Below, piece by piece: positions 26,546-36,672 of a DNA stretch of 64,000 nucleotides. How positions within the stretch are numbered: position 1 is the first letter of the stretch; every line of letters begins with the position of its first letter. Both the position numbers and the translations under genes were made by a program. Source of the stretch: Pleomorphovibrio marinus (GTDB taxonomy: Bacteria; Bacteroidota; Bacteroidia; Cytophagales; Cyclobacteriaceae); assembly GCF_003347495.1 (NCBI RefSeq), contig NZ_QCXY01000006.1:124001-188000 (forward strand), read 5' to 3'. The notes under the pieces were generated by a model. That model was given only the letters and a program-made list of their open reading frames with translations, ran no database searches and was not told where the DNA came from.

Positions 26546-29293
26546 ATGATGAAGTTTTATTTCATTTTTCCATTATTATTTCTGTACACTTTTTGCATAT
26601 GGGCACAAGAGAATTTGAAGGGTAAAGTTTTAGATGAACAAACCAAAGAAGAGCTATACGGCGCTTATGTTTTTTTGAAAAATGAAGAAGGGGAAACATT
26701 GAGTTCTACCTTTACGGACTTTGATGGATCCTTTCAGATTAAAAAACCTTCCGAAAAATCGTTTATCGTAGAAGTCAGCTATATAGGTTATTCTTCCATC
26801 AGCGAAAAAAGAAGCAGCCCAGAGGACAATAATCTGGGGACTTTCTTGCTGATAAGTGAAGGGCAGGAATTGGAGGCTTTCGAAATTCAGGCAGATGCTT
26901 TAAGGGGAGAAGTGAGGGGAGATACAGTGGCTTTTAATGCTGCCGCTTTTCGCACACGCCCAGAGGCGGATGCGGATGAGTTGGTCAGGAAAATGCCAGG
27001 AGTGGTCATTCAAAACGGTGTAGTGGAAGTACAGGGGGAACAGGTAATGGAAGTATTGGTCGATGGTCGTCCATTCTTTGGAGACAACCCTGCTGCTGCT
27101 TTAAAAAACCTACCTGCGGAAGTGGTGGATAGAATTGAGTTTTTGGACAGACGTAGTGACGAGGCTCAACTAACCGGCTATGATGATGGGGAAACTATAA
27201 AAACCATCAATATCATAACCAAGGAAGATAAAAGGTCGGGTCAGTTTGGGAAGTTTTATGGGGGATACGGTACCGACAATAATTATATCGCCGGGGGTAA
27301 TCTAAATCTTTTTAAAGAAGCCCAACGTCTATCTATTTTGGCGCTGAGCAACAACATTAACCAGCAGAATTTCGGTTCCGATGAGCTGGGAAACATAGAA
27401 GGAGACGATAGTAGGAGGGGAGGGAATGAGCTTACAGTGGGCAACCTGCCGGGAATAACCAATACGAATGCCGTTGGGGTTAATTTCTCTGATGAGTACT
27501 TGGGTGAAAAACTAAAGCTAACTGGAAGCTACCTATTTAATGATCGTGAAAATGTAATGCAGAGAAGTTCCTCCAGGGAATATGTCCTCCCAAATGACAG
27601 TCTTCAATTGTACAATGAGGATCAATTGGACCAGAGCAGCACACAAAGTCACCGGATGAACTTCCGCATCGATTATAACATCAATGAAAAACACGCCTTA
27701 ATCATTAGGCCTAGATTTGGTATGGATCACCGCTCCTCGGTGAGAACCAGAAATGCCCTGAACCTATTTGATGCGGAAACGCCAATAAGTAGAAACGATA
27801 ATGTTACTGAGCATAATAGGCAATCCATGAACTTTGGAAATTCCTTGACCTATCGGTATAAGTTTAACAAACCCGGAAGGGCCATTTCTACCCATGTCTA
27901 TACAAGTACTTACGATAGCGAAAGCACGTCTGATTTGGTGGCAGTAAACCAAAACCTTCAGACAGAGCAGTTGGATAGCCTTATTCAATTCAGAGAAAAC
28001 CTATACAGCAGTTTTTATTATAACGCAAGAGTCAATTTCTTCGAACCTATAGGTGAAAAATCCCGATTAAGAGTCACCTATCAATTGTCCAACAATTTGT
28101 CGGATACCGATCAAGAAGTGTTGGTACAGGAACAGGAGACTGGCATAGTGAATTTGGACAGTGCCTTGTCCAACCAATTTGAAAACAGTTATATGACCCA
28201 AAGGGCAGGCTTGGGATATAGTTACAGGACCAAAAAGCTATCGATTTTCTCTAACCTCTATATGCAATCTGCGAATATTGATAGTGACCGGATTTTCCCT
28301 GGCTTTGAAAATACCCAGCGTACCTTTACCAACCTGTTGCCTAGGGTGGTGATGAACTACCAGGTTAATGACTTGAGCACCTTGCGCCTGGATTACAACA
28401 CCAGAACCACAGCCCCTACTATCAGGCAATTACAGGATGTGATCAGCAATGCTAACCCTATGCAGATTTCCAATGGGAATCCTGATTTGGTGCAGGAATA
28501 CAGCCATAGAATGATGGCCAGGTACAGAAGAATAAACCCAGAAACCAATAAGTCCTTTATGTTTTTTGTTTACACACATATTAGACCCGATTTTATCGGA
28601 AATGAAACCTTTGTTGCATCCAGGGATACTTTGATACAGGGAGAAGTTTTGCTGCCCCAGGGAGGTCAATTCAGTAGACCGGTCAACTTGGACAATTATT
28701 GGTTTTTTAGGGCCTACAGCAGTTATGGTTTCCCTCTCCGGTTTATGAAAAGTAACTTAAATATCAATACGGGTATTAGGATGAACAACCGACCCGGAAT
28801 AATAAATAGTCAAAGCAACTTCAACAGGAATACAGGGATTTCCCAAGGTTTTGTGCTAAGCAGTAATATCAGTGAAAGGGTGGATTTTAACCTTACCACA
28901 AGAGGGGAGTATAGCATGGTGAGCAGCAGTTTACAAAGGGAACTGGAGAACAACTTTTATACCCAGAACACCAGACTGGATCTGTTTTGGAACTTCCTCG
29001 GGGGTGGATTCTTGGGAAGTAATGTCAACCATCAAATTTACCGAGGTCTAGGAGAGGATTTTGATCAATCCATACTCTTGTTTAACCTAGATGTAGGTTA
29101 CAGGATTCCCCCCAACAAAAAAACCGAAATTAAATTAACGGTTTTTGACTTGTTGAATCAAAACACCTCTATCGATAGGAATGTAACGGATGTATTTGTC
29201 GAGGATGTTCGCACCCAGGTGTTACGCCAATATTTCATGTTGACCCTTACCTACAACCTCCGGAGGTTTGGGGGCTATCATATGGCTATGTAA
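26546..29293 (+). CDS. TonB-dependent receptor-like outer-membrane beta-barrel protein
   Basis: 915 residues. Signal peptide to about residue 21 (LYTFCIWAQ). A carboxypeptidase-regulatory-like domain follows (LKGKVLDEQTKEELYGAYVF, then FDGSFQI), then a plug-like part (EADADELVRKMPGVVIQNGV, VLVDGRPFFGDNPAAALKNL, IEFLDRRSDEAQLTGYDDGE) and an outer-membrane barrel (FNRNTGISQGFVLSSNISER). The wording of the plug is that of the group often annotated as outer membrane beta-barrel protein without SusD partner. Its substrate is unknown and no partner gene is adjacent, so it looks monocistronic. A bidirectional terminator separates it from purL. Confidence 0.85.
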   Translation: MMKFYFIFPLLFLYTFCIWAQENLKGKVLDEQTKEELYGAYVFLKNEEGETLSSTFTDFDGSFQIKKPSEKSFIVEVSYIGYSSISEKRSSPEDNNLGTFLLISEGQELEAFEIQADALRGEVRGDTVAFNAAAFRTRPEADADELVRKMPGVVIQNGVVEVQGEQVMEVLVDGRPFFGDNPAAALKNLPAEVVDRIEFLDRRSDEAQLTGYDDGETIKTINIITKEDKRSGQFGKFYGGYGTDNNYIAGGNLNLFKEAQRLSILALSNNINQQNFGSDELGNIEGDDSRRGGNELTVGNLPGITNTNAVGVNFSDEYLGEKLKLTGSYLFNDRENVMQRSSSREYVLPNDSLQLYNEDQLDQSSTQSHRMNFRIDYNINEKHALIIRPRFGMDHRSSVRTRNALNLFDAETPISRNDNVTEHNRQSMNFGNSLTYRYKFNKPGRAISTHVYTSTYDSESTSDLVAVNQNLQTEQLDSLIQFRENLYSSFYYNARVNFFEPIGEKSRLRVTYQLSNNLSDTDQEVLVQEQETGIVNLDSALSNQFENSYMTQRAGLGYSYRTKKLSIFSNLYMQSANIDSDRIFPGFENTQRTFTNLLPRVVMNYQVNDLSTLRLDYNTRTTAPTIRQLQDVISNANPMQISNGNPDLVQEYSHRMMARYRRINPETNKSFMFFVYTHIRPDFIGNETFVASRDTLIQGEVLLPQGGQFSRPVNLDNYWFFRAYSSYGFPLRFMKSNLNINTGIRMNNRPGIINSQSNFNRNTGISQGFVLSSNISERVDFNLTTRGEYSMVSSSLQRELENNFYTQNTRLDLFWNFLGGGFLGSNVNHQIYRGLGEDFDQSILLFNLDVGYRIPPNKKTEIKLTVFDLLNQNTSIDRNVTDVFVEDVRTQVLRQYFMLTLTYNLRRFGGYHMAM

Positions 29294-29316
29294 AAAAATT
29301 GATTGAAGCATACTAA

Positions 29317-29353
29317 AAAAATAAACCTGCCTTCTGGGCAGGTTTTATTTTTT
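29317..29353. terminator. Bidirectional terminator between the receptor and purL
   Basis: aaacctgcc / ggcaggttt with loop TTCTG, flanked by A-rich sequence on the left and T-rich on the right. Both flanking genes converge on it, so it can serve both. Confidence 0.85.
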
Positions 29354-32300
29354 CTATTGGGCCTCTGCCCATTTTCGAGCATTTACAAAGGCCTCAACCC
29401 AAGGGGAAATGTCCTCCTTTTTCCATTCAGCGGGGTAATGTGGCCAATTCCAAGGAAATAGGGACCGCTCAATGTGGGGCATCATGGCCAAGTGTCTACC
29501 ATCTGCAGAGCTGATCCCAGCGGCGTTGAAACGGGAACCATTTGGGTTGCCAGGATATTGACTATAACTATAGGTCATGGCTAGTTGATAATCTTCTTTT
29601 CCAAGAGGTAGCTCAAATTTACCCTCTCCATGTGCCACCCATACCCCTAATCTTTTTCCAGCCAATGACCCAAGCATCACTGAGTTGGTAGGGGGTATAT
29701 CCACGTTAACAAAATTAGACTCGAACTTTTGGCTTTCATTGTGCTGCATTTTGGGTTGTTTTTCATGCTCGGGATATATCAAGCCCAGCTCCACCATTAA
29801 TTGACACCCATTACACACCCCAAGACTAAGTGTATCCGGCCTGGCGTAAAAATTGTCCAAGGCTTTCTTTGCTTTTTCATTATATAAAAAGGCACCTGCC
29901 CATCCCTTGGCAGACCCTAAAACATCGGAATTGGAGAATCCACCCACAAAGACAATCATTTGAACGTCTTCTAGGGATTCCCTACCTGTAATTAAATCGG
30001 TCATGTGAACATCTTTCACCTCAAACCCGGCCATATATAAAGCATAGGCCATTTCCCTATCGCCGTTTACTCCTTTTTCACGTATAATCGCAGCGTTTAC
30101 TTTCGCTTTTTCCCTATTTTCTTTCCTTATACCCAAGGATTCAAAGGTACCTTTCCAATCCCTTCCAAAGTCAAATTTTAGGGTTTGGTTTTCAAACTGT
30201 TCAAATCTTGTTTTTGCAAGTTCTACTCCGCTCTGCTTCCGGTCAAGCAGGTAACTAGAGGTAAACCATTTTTTTCGGTAAGAGGTTATATCCAGATCCG
30301 TTTTAAGCCAAGGCCAGGATATCTTTCCATTATGTTGGGCTGAATTAGGTTGAACAAGTATTTCGCCAAGGATTTGGTATTTGATTCTTGACTTTTTAAG
30401 CAATTCTTCTATGGGTTCAGTAACCCTAACCTGTAGCAATACTCCTGGGTTTTCTGCAAAAAGATAGGGGATTGGGTCATCACTATTTGGGTTATGGGTC
30501 AAGTTTAGGCTGATTTGGGGATTGGGAAAACACATTTCCAATAGTGCTGTGATTAAACCTCCTGCCGAAATATCATGACCCGCTAATACCAACTCCTCTT
30601 TCACTAATTCCTGTACAACTTGAAAGGCCTTTGCAAAGTATTCGGGGTTCGTTAAATCAGGCGTTTTTTCACCCACTTGGTTTAAGATTTGAGCAAATGA
30701 GCTACCTCCTAGTGCAAGAGGTTGACCTGAAAAGTCCAAATAAAGCAATTGGGTTTCCTTTTCACTCTTCAAGTCGGTGGTGACTGTTTTTCGGATGTCC
30801 TCACATTCTCCTATTGTGGATATGATTACCGTACCAGGTGAGTAGACTGTCTTTCCGTTAGGGTATTTTTGGGTCATGGAAAGACTGTCTTTCCCAGTAG
30901 GTATGTTAATACCTAGGGCCAGGGCAAATTCACTACATGCTTCTACGGCCTGGTAAAGCCTGCTGTTTTCTCCGGGATTTTTGGCCGGCCACATCCAGTT
31001 AGCACTAAGGGATACCCCCTGCAAGCCCTCTGCAATGGGTGTCCATACCAAATTGGTAAGGGCTTCTGCAATGGCCAACCGTGAACCGGCGGCGGAGTCC
31101 ACCAGTGCTGCCACAGGTGCGTGACCAATCGAAGTTGCTATTCCTTTTTTCCCCGTGTAGTCCAGTGCCATTACGGCCACGTTATTGAGCGGTAACTGAA
31201 TAGCTCCAGTGGTTTGCTGAGTGGCTACTCTCCCTGTCACTGATCTGTCCACTTTGTTGGTAAGCCAATCCTTGCAGGCAACCGCTTCAATTTGCAGGAC
31301 TTCGCTGAGGTATTCCTGCCAAAGAGAGGGGTCATAGGATAAGGTTGGGAATTGGTGAGATTGTAGGGTGTCCTCTAGGATGGTCTTTGGAGAGGAGCCA
31401 AACATGTGGGCCAACTCCCAATCCATAGGCTTTTCTCCGGTATTGCAGTTCTCAAAAGTGAAACGCATGTCCCCGGTAGTTTTTCCTACCTCATAAAATG
31501 GGGCTCTTTCTCTTTCTGCGATGGACTTTAAGGTAGATAGGTTTGCTTTGTCAATGACCAGGCCCATCCTTTCCTGGGATTCATTGCCGATGATTTCCTT
31601 CGCAGAGAGAGTAGGGTCTCCCACGGGGAGCTTTTCCACTGCAATATGGCCACCGGTTTCTTCTACCAATTCGGAAAGGCAGTTTAAATGCCCCCCAGCC
31701 CCGTGATCATGTATGGAGATAATGGGGTTATCAGGATGTTCGGCCATGGCCCTTATCACATTTGCTACCCGTTTCTGCATTTCGGGATTGGAGCGTTGAA
31801 TGGCATTCAGCTCTATCAGGTTACTAAATTCTCCAGTATTTACAGAAGAAACAGCTCCGCCCCCCATGCCTATGCGATAATTGTCTCCACCCATCACAAC
31901 AATACTGTCCCCTTTTTTTGGAATCTTTTTTTGTGCATAGGGAGCACGGGTGAAACCAATTCCTCCCGCTAGCATGATCACTTTGTCATAGGCATGAGAC
32001 TTGCCTTCTTCCTCGTGCTCAAAGGTAAGTACGCTTCCGCAGATAAGGGGTTGGCCAAACTTGTTGCCAAAATCACTGGCTCCATTGGAGGCTTTAATGA
32101 GTATGTCCATAGGGGTTTGATAAAGCCAGCCCCTTTCAGGTAGGTTTTTTTCCCATGTTCTCCCTTTTTCACTTCTAGGGTAGGAGGTCATATAAACGGC
32201 TGTACCTGCCAAAGGTATTGACGCTGTTCCCCCGGCCAGTCTGTCACGTATTTCACCACCTGATCCTGTCGCCGCCCCATTGAAGGGTTCTACGGTAGTG

Positions 32301-33058
32301 GGGAAGTTATGGGTTTCGGCCTTTAGGGAAAGCACGGTGGGGATGTCCTCATACCTGAAAAAATCCGGGATGTCCTGGCGCTGGGGAGAAAATTGCTGGG
32401 CCATGGGACCTTTCACAAAAGCCACATTATCCTTATAAGCCGAGACTATCCTGTTCGGGTTAGCTTGGCTCGTTTTTTTTATCAGTTGGAATAAGGTAGC
32501 TTCCTTTTTCTTTCCGTCTATTATAAATGTGCCGTTAAAAATCTTATGCCTGCAGTGTTCGGAATTTACCTGGCTGAATCCGAAAACTTCCGAATCCGTA
32601 AGGGGCCTACCCAGTTTTTTACTCACTTCTTCCAGGTAAACCACCTCTTCTTGGCTTAAAGCCAGCCCTTCTTTTTCGCTGTATGCACCAATATCCTGAA
32701 TTTCCCGTACTGCTTTCGGGGTCACATGAATGTCAAAGAGTTCCGTGTTGAGTTCCTTGTAAACGGATTGTAACATGGGGTCAAATTCAGTGTCCTTTCC
32801 TTTTTTCCGATATGCCTCTATTCGAAGGATACCCTTTATGCCCATATTTTGTGTGATTTCAACCGCATTGGTGGACCATGGGGTGATCATTTCTTTTCTA
32901 GGGCCCACAAATGGCCCTTCCAAAATGTTGGAGTCCAATGGTCTGGCTTCACCAAATAGCCATGAAAGTTGATTTATTTCAATTTCTGAAAATGAACTGG
33001 TAGCGGATACAGCATAAACTTGCTCGGGATTTACCTGGAAAAAGACAATCATGGACAT
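29354..33058 (-). CDS. purL: Phosphoribosylformylglycinamidine synthase (single-chain PurL)
   Basis: 1234 residues, the large one-chain form that combines PurS-like, synthase and glutaminase parts, as in Proteobacteria and eukaryotes. It converts FGAR, ATP and glutamine to FGAM in de novo purine synthesis. Visible marks: FGFSQVNSEHCRHKIFNGTF (start of the synthase domain), LKAETHNFPTTVEPFNGAAT then GSGGEIRD, and the C-terminal amidotransferase with LGVCNGCQLMVELGLI (nucleophile Cys) and AHGEGKF (catalytic His). Start ATG at 33056-33058; a second ATG two codons on is equally possible. A -7 box TACCTTTG lies about 30 nt upstream. Confidence 0.98.
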   Translation of the reverse strand: MSMIVFFQVNPEQVYAVSATSSFSEIEINQLSWLFGEARPLDSNILEGPFVGPRKEMITPWSTNAVEITQNMGIKGILRIEAYRKKGKDTEFDPMLQSVYKELNTELFDIHVTPKAVREIQDIGAYSEKEGLALSQEEVVYLEEVSKKLGRPLTDSEVFGFSQVNSEHCRHKIFNGTFIIDGKKKEATLFQLIKKTSQANPNRIVSAYKDNVAFVKGPMAQQFSPQRQDIPDFFRYEDIPTVLSLKAETHNFPTTVEPFNGAATGSGGEIRDRLAGGTASIPLAGTAVYMTSYPRSEKGRTWEKNLPERGWLYQTPMDILIKASNGASDFGNKFGQPLICGSVLTFEHEEEGKSHAYDKVIMLAGGIGFTRAPYAQKKIPKKGDSIVVMGGDNYRIGMGGGAVSSVNTGEFSNLIELNAIQRSNPEMQKRVANVIRAMAEHPDNPIISIHDHGAGGHLNCLSELVEETGGHIAVEKLPVGDPTLSAKEIIGNESQERMGLVIDKANLSTLKSIAERERAPFYEVGKTTGDMRFTFENCNTGEKPMDWELAHMFGSSPKTILEDTLQSHQFPTLSYDPSLWQEYLSEVLQIEAVACKDWLTNKVDRSVTGRVATQQTTGAIQLPLNNVAVMALDYTGKKGIATSIGHAPVAALVDSAAGSRLAIAEALTNLVWTPIAEGLQGVSLSANWMWPAKNPGENSRLYQAVEACSEFALALGINIPTGKDSLSMTQKYPNGKTVYSPGTVIISTIGECEDIRKTVTTDLKSEKETQLLYLDFSGQPLALGGSSFAQILNQVGEKTPDLTNPEYFAKAFQVVQELVKEELVLAGHDISAGGLITALLEMCFPNPQISLNLTHNPNSDDPIPYLFAENPGVLLQVRVTEPIEELLKKSRIKYQILGEILVQPNSAQHNGKISWPWLKTDLDITSYRKKWFTSSYLLDRKQSGVELAKTRFEQFENQTLKFDFGRDWKGTFESLGIRKENREKAKVNAAIIREKGVNGDREMAYALYMAGFEVKDVHMTDLITGRESLEDVQMIVFVGGFSNSDVLGSAKGWAGAFLYNEKAKKALDNFYARPDTLSLGVCNGCQLMVELGLIYPEHEKQPKMQHNESQKFESNFVNVDIPPTNSVMLGSLAGKRLGVWVAHGEGKFELPLGKEDYQLAMTYSYSQYPGNPNGSRFNAAGISSADGRHLAMMPHIERSLFPWNWPHYPAEWKKEDISPWVEAFVNARKWAEAQ

Positions 33059-33089
33059 ACTTTGATTTTAATCATGTGATAAGGAAAGG

Positions 33090-33097
33090 CAAAGGTA
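33090..33097 (-). promoter_or_regulatory. -7 box of the purL promoter (TACCTTTG)
   Basis: An exact TAnnTTTG match on the minus strand, placing transcription start about 25 nt before the purL ATG. The expected -33 TTTG is not clear. Confidence 0.6.
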
Positions 33098-33493
33098 AAC
33101 AATGGTGACAAAATTTTGGTCTTGACAATTACAATTTGGCCACATTGATAAAATCAGGAGAAATCAAGTGTCCGATTAAGAGTCAGAGTAGAAAGGTTGT
33201 GAACGATACTGAACATTTTTTACCCATTACTACCCGGGCGACAAAGATACTTGATTAAAATTAGACTTTGAAAAAGTGAATTTTTTTGAAATTTAAAAAA
33301 TGTAATTTAATATAAAATAAATATAATAAATGATAATTTGTGTTTAATATAAAGTAGAAGAAAATATAATAAATTAAATTAGTGTTATTCTGTTTTTACA
33401 GGCTGGTAGGGTCTACTTCAGAAACTTTGGAAACTTTGAACTTTGTAATAGTTTCTATAGTTTTTTGGTCTGATATTTATTGAAGAAGAGCTA
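33098..33493. other. AT-rich divergent intergenic region (purL / tetR)
   Basis: About 400 bp, very AT-rich near 33250-33400. It contains the purL promoter on the left and should contain the operator and promoter of the TetR-efflux operon on the right. Near 33418-33440 there are repeated GAAACTTTG-like words (gaaactttg, aaactttg, aactttg) that could be a regulator site. No gene or RNA is seen. Confidence 0.5.
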
Positions 33494-34105
33494 TTGGAAA
33501 CACGAGAGAAAATAATTGCCACAGCAAAGTTGCTTTTTCTAGGGTACGGCGTTAAATCCGTCACCATGGATGAGTTAGCAAGGGAGGCGGGAGTATCAAA
33601 AAAAACCATTTACCAGACCTTTAAAGATAAGGATGAATTGGTATTCGAAACTTTTACCCAGGCACTTTCCAACGATGCATGCCATCTGGAAACCTTGGAA
33701 AATGACACAGATGGGGTGATAGAGCAATTGATAGCCATATCCAGGTTTATTCGGGAACGTTTTTCCAATATGCATCCCATGCTTTTGAATGAGATCAAGA
33801 GATATTACCCAAAATGCTATGTGGAATTTGAGAATTTTAAAAAAGAATATGCTTGGAAGAGCATTGTGGATCTCCTCGATAAGGGCAAGGAGTTGGGTTA
33901 TTTCAGGCCTGAGATTAATTCAGAGATAATTGCTCAGCTCAGGATAGAGGAGTTTTCCATGATGTTTGACCCCACCCGATTTAACCCATCCAAGTTCAAC
34001 ATCGTAGAATCCCAGTTACAAATTTTCGAACATTTTGTATATGGGGTATTGACAGATAAAGGAAAAAAAATTTACGAAGAAAAAATAAGTCACCAGTCTG
34101 AATAA
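33494..34105 (+). CDS. TetR/AcrR-family transcription regulator of the efflux operon
   Basis: 203 residues from a TTG at 33494; the next Met is inside the DNA-binding helix, so the TTG start is needed. The N-terminal HTH is standard: REKIIATAKLLFLGYGVKSV then TMDELAREAGVSKKTIYQTF KDKDEL. The C-terminal ligand domain is variable. It ends 2 nt before the TolC-like gene and heads a four-gene operon, so it most likely represses its own operon until an inducer, such as a toxic compound or lipid, is bound. The inducer is unknown. Confidence 0.92.
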   Translation: METREKIIATAKLLFLGYGVKSVTMDELAREAGVSKKTIYQTFKDKDELVFETFTQALSNDACHLETLENDTDGVIEQLIAISRFIRERFSNMHPMLLNEIKRYYPKCYVEFENFKKEYAWKSIVDLLDKGKELGYFRPEINSEIIAQLRIEEFSMMFDPTRFNPSKFNIVESQLQIFEHFVYGVLTDKGKKIYEEKISHQSE

Positions 34106-34107
34106 TT

Positions 34108-35514
34108 ATGAAACTTAACCAAAGTTTATCTCTTTTTGCGCTACTGTTTGTGCTTACGTCCCAATTGGGGTTTGCTCAGGAAAGTGTGAGCATGAGTCTG
34201 GAAGAAAGCATACAGTTTGCCTTAGAAAACAACGTGGATGCCAAAAACGCCCAGTTGGAAGTGCTAGCCTCCAGGGGCATAGTGGGGGAAAGACGGTCAG
34301 AAGGACTTCCCCAAATCAGTAGTGTATTGGAATTTACAGCAAACATACAGCCGCCTTTAATCATTTTGCCAGCTGAAGCTGGTGGGTTTTTTGGAGGTAA
34401 CGGTAACGGAAATGGTAACGGAAACGGGGGAGCTCCTCCTCCTTCTGATGTTCCTTCCGATATAACTGTATTAGAATTTGCGGTCCCTTATCAGTCCAGT
34501 CTAAATACCACAGTGGAGCAGATGATATTTAATGGTTCCTATTTCATAGGGCTGAAAGCTGCCAGAACCTTAAAGGACCTTACGGAATTTGACAAGGAGA
34601 AAGCGGAGCTGGACGTGATCGAGCAAATTAAGAAGGCCTATTTCACGGTGCTGGTAAATGAGGAACGAAGAGGGTTGATAGAAGGTAACCAGCGAAGGCT
34701 GGAACAACTGCTCAAGGAAACAGAGGCGATGAGGGAAGCGGGGTTTGCGGAGAAATTGGATGTTTCCAGAATTAGGGTGCAGCTCAACAATGTGAAAACA
34801 GAAATAGACAGGGTTAACTCCTCGATTATGGTAAGCAAGGAACTACTCAAAATGAATATGGGATTGCCGCTTGAGGTGGACATCTTTCTTTCGCAACGCC
34901 TGAATGAGTTTGCCGGAGACGAGTTGGCATTCACAGACTTGATTTCCAGGGATGCCGACCCCAGGGTTGAAGTGTATCAAATGGAAAAGAACCTGGAATT
35001 GGCCACCCTTGACCTCAAAAACAATCAGGTACAATACATTCCTACCCTGAACGCATTCGGTACTTATCAACGGGTAACTGGTGCAGATGAACTCCGGAAT
35101 GTATATGTGCATGACCGTTGGTTTTCCACATCCTTTGTTGGCTTTAGGCTGAATATCCCCATTTTTGATGGCCTGAGAAAGAGCTATGCGATACAACAGA
35201 ACAGAGTGCAGATTAAGCAATTAGAAAATGCCATGTTTGCCACTAAGCAGAACATCCGATTTGAGGAGATTCAAGCGAAAGAGGACTTAAGGAACAGCCT
35301 TAGGGCCTTGGAGGTTCAAAACGAGAACCGTCAACTTGCCGAGGAGGTTTTTGAAATGACCCGCATCAAGTACCAAGAAGGGGTGGGTTCCAATTTTGAG
35401 GTGGTGGAGGCGGATGCCGATTTGAAAGAAGCCGAAACCAATTATTACTCTGCTTTATATGATGCCTTGATTGCCAAGGTGGACTTGGAGAAAGCATTAG
35501 GAATTTTAAAATAA
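34108..35514 (+). CDS. TolC-family outer-membrane efflux protein
   Basis: 468 residues with signal peptide ending GFAQ. Paired long coiled helices of the TolC trunk are visible (LEESIQFALENNVDAKNAQL; EEVFEMTRIKYQEGVGSNFE then VVEADADLKEAE). It forms the exit duct of the tripartite RND pump encoded here. Residues about 96-108 are an odd Gly-Asn repeat (GGNGNGNGNGNGG) followed by APPPSD, coded by near-identical ggtaac/ggaaac units, in a place likely to be an extracellular loop. Starts 2 nt after the TetR stop. Confidence 0.94.
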   Translation: MKLNQSLSLFALLFVLTSQLGFAQESVSMSLEESIQFALENNVDAKNAQLEVLASRGIVGERRSEGLPQISSVLEFTANIQPPLIILPAEAGGFFGGNGNGNGNGNGGAPPPSDVPSDITVLEFAVPYQSSLNTTVEQMIFNGSYFIGLKAARTLKDLTEFDKEKAELDVIEQIKKAYFTVLVNEERRGLIEGNQRRLEQLLKETEAMREAGFAEKLDVSRIRVQLNNVKTEIDRVNSSIMVSKELLKMNMGLPLEVDIFLSQRLNEFAGDELAFTDLISRDADPRVEVYQMEKNLELATLDLKNNQVQYIPTLNAFGTYQRVTGADELRNVYVHDRWFSTSFVGFRLNIPIFDGLRKSYAIQQNRVQIKQLENAMFATKQNIRFEEIQAKEDLRNSLRALEVQNENRQLAEEVFEMTRIKYQEGVGSNFEVVEADADLKEAETNYYSALYDALIAKVDLEKALGILK

Positions 35515-35534
35515 GCGTGAATATACTTACGACA

Positions 35535-36659
35535 ATGAAGAGATATACTACACTTTTACTTATTGGGCTCATGGTAGTGTCATTTGCCTGCCAAAATGAT
35601 GAGCTAGCCGAAAAGAAGAACCAATTGGATAAGTACCAAAAGGAATATTCTGAACTAAGGGTTAAAATTGAGGAGCTTTCGAAAGAGATAGCCATTCAGG
35701 ATCCCGAATTCGCCAGGGAGCAAAGGAAAGCAGTGTTAATAACAACGACAAAACCAGATGTAGGCAACTTTGCGCATTATGTGGAGGTGACAGGCTCAGT
35801 ACTCTCGAAAAAAAATGTAAATATAAGTGCCGAGGTTACGGGTAGGATCCAGGAGGTAAAGGCCGTGGAAGGTATGCGGGTAAAACGGGGGCAGGAGTTG
35901 GCCATAGTGGATGCCGAATCCATACAACGCAACATGGACGAGATCAAGTCTCAGCTTGACTTGGCAAACACCGTTTTCGAGAAGCAACAAAGGCTATGGG
36001 AACAGGAAATAGGTACAGAGATCCAATACTTGGAAGCAAAAAACAGGAAAGAAAACCTGGAAAAAAACCTGGCTTCCATGGAAACACAGCTCGATAGGAC
36101 TGTAATCAGGGCCCCATTTGATGGGACTGTGGAAGAAGTGATGATAAGACTGGGAGAACTGGTGCAACCGGGTTCCCCCATGGTCAATTTTGTAGGGGAG
36201 AGTGACCTTTATGTGGAGGCTGATGTTTCGGAACGATACGTGGGCGTTGTAAGTCAGGGGGATTCCGTGGAGGTAGTGTTCCCATCCCTGAATGAGAGGT
36301 TTAAAACCAAGGTTACCGCAGTAGGTGCCGTCATTAATCCCAACAACAGGACCTTTAAGGTAGAGGTGTTTCTCCCACGGGTGGATAAGGTTAAGCCTAA
36401 TATGATTTCTACCCTTAGGATTAAGGATTATGAACAAGAAGATGCAGTAATGGTCTCCAATAACCTTATCCTCCAGGATAATCAGGGGGATTATGTCTTT
36501 GTAGTGGAGAATGAGAATTCCGTAAAAAGATATGTGAAAAGAGGAATGACCCAGCGAGATAATACAGAGATCCTAGAGGGCCTTGATGGCACTGAGGTGC
36601 TCGTGGACAGGGGATTCCGGGAAGTGGGTAATAATTTCAGGGTGAAAATTGCAGAATAA
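35535..36659 (+). CDS. RND efflux periplasmic adaptor (HlyD/MexA-like) lipoprotein
   Basis: 374 residues from ATG 35535, which gives a proper lipoprotein signal (LMVVSFAC, Cys19); a GTG at 35517 would add six residues. A coiled coil follows the Cys (QNDELAEKKNQLDKYQKEYS). Next come the lipoyl/barrel-sandwich halves (VNISAEVTGRIQEVKAVEGM RVKRGQELA and LDRTVIRAPFDGTVEEVMIR), a hairpin between them, and the beta-barrel and membrane-proximal domains. It bridges the inner-membrane RND pump and the TolC duct. It is 20 nt downstream of the TolC gene in the same operon. Confidence 0.93.
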   Translation: MKRYTTLLLIGLMVVSFACQNDELAEKKNQLDKYQKEYSELRVKIEELSKEIAIQDPEFAREQRKAVLITTTKPDVGNFAHYVEVTGSVLSKKNVNISAEVTGRIQEVKAVEGMRVKRGQELAIVDAESIQRNMDEIKSQLDLANTVFEKQQRLWEQEIGTEIQYLEAKNRKENLEKNLASMETQLDRTVIRAPFDGTVEEVMIRLGELVQPGSPMVNFVGESDLYVEADVSERYVGVVSQGDSVEVVFPSLNERFKTKVTAVGAVINPNNRTFKVEVFLPRVDKVKPNMISTLRIKDYEQEDAVMVSNNLILQDNQGDYVFVVENENSVKRYVKRGMTQRDNTEILEGLDGTEVLVDRGFREVGNNFRVKIAE

Positions 36660-36672
36660 TAACTTTAATAGT

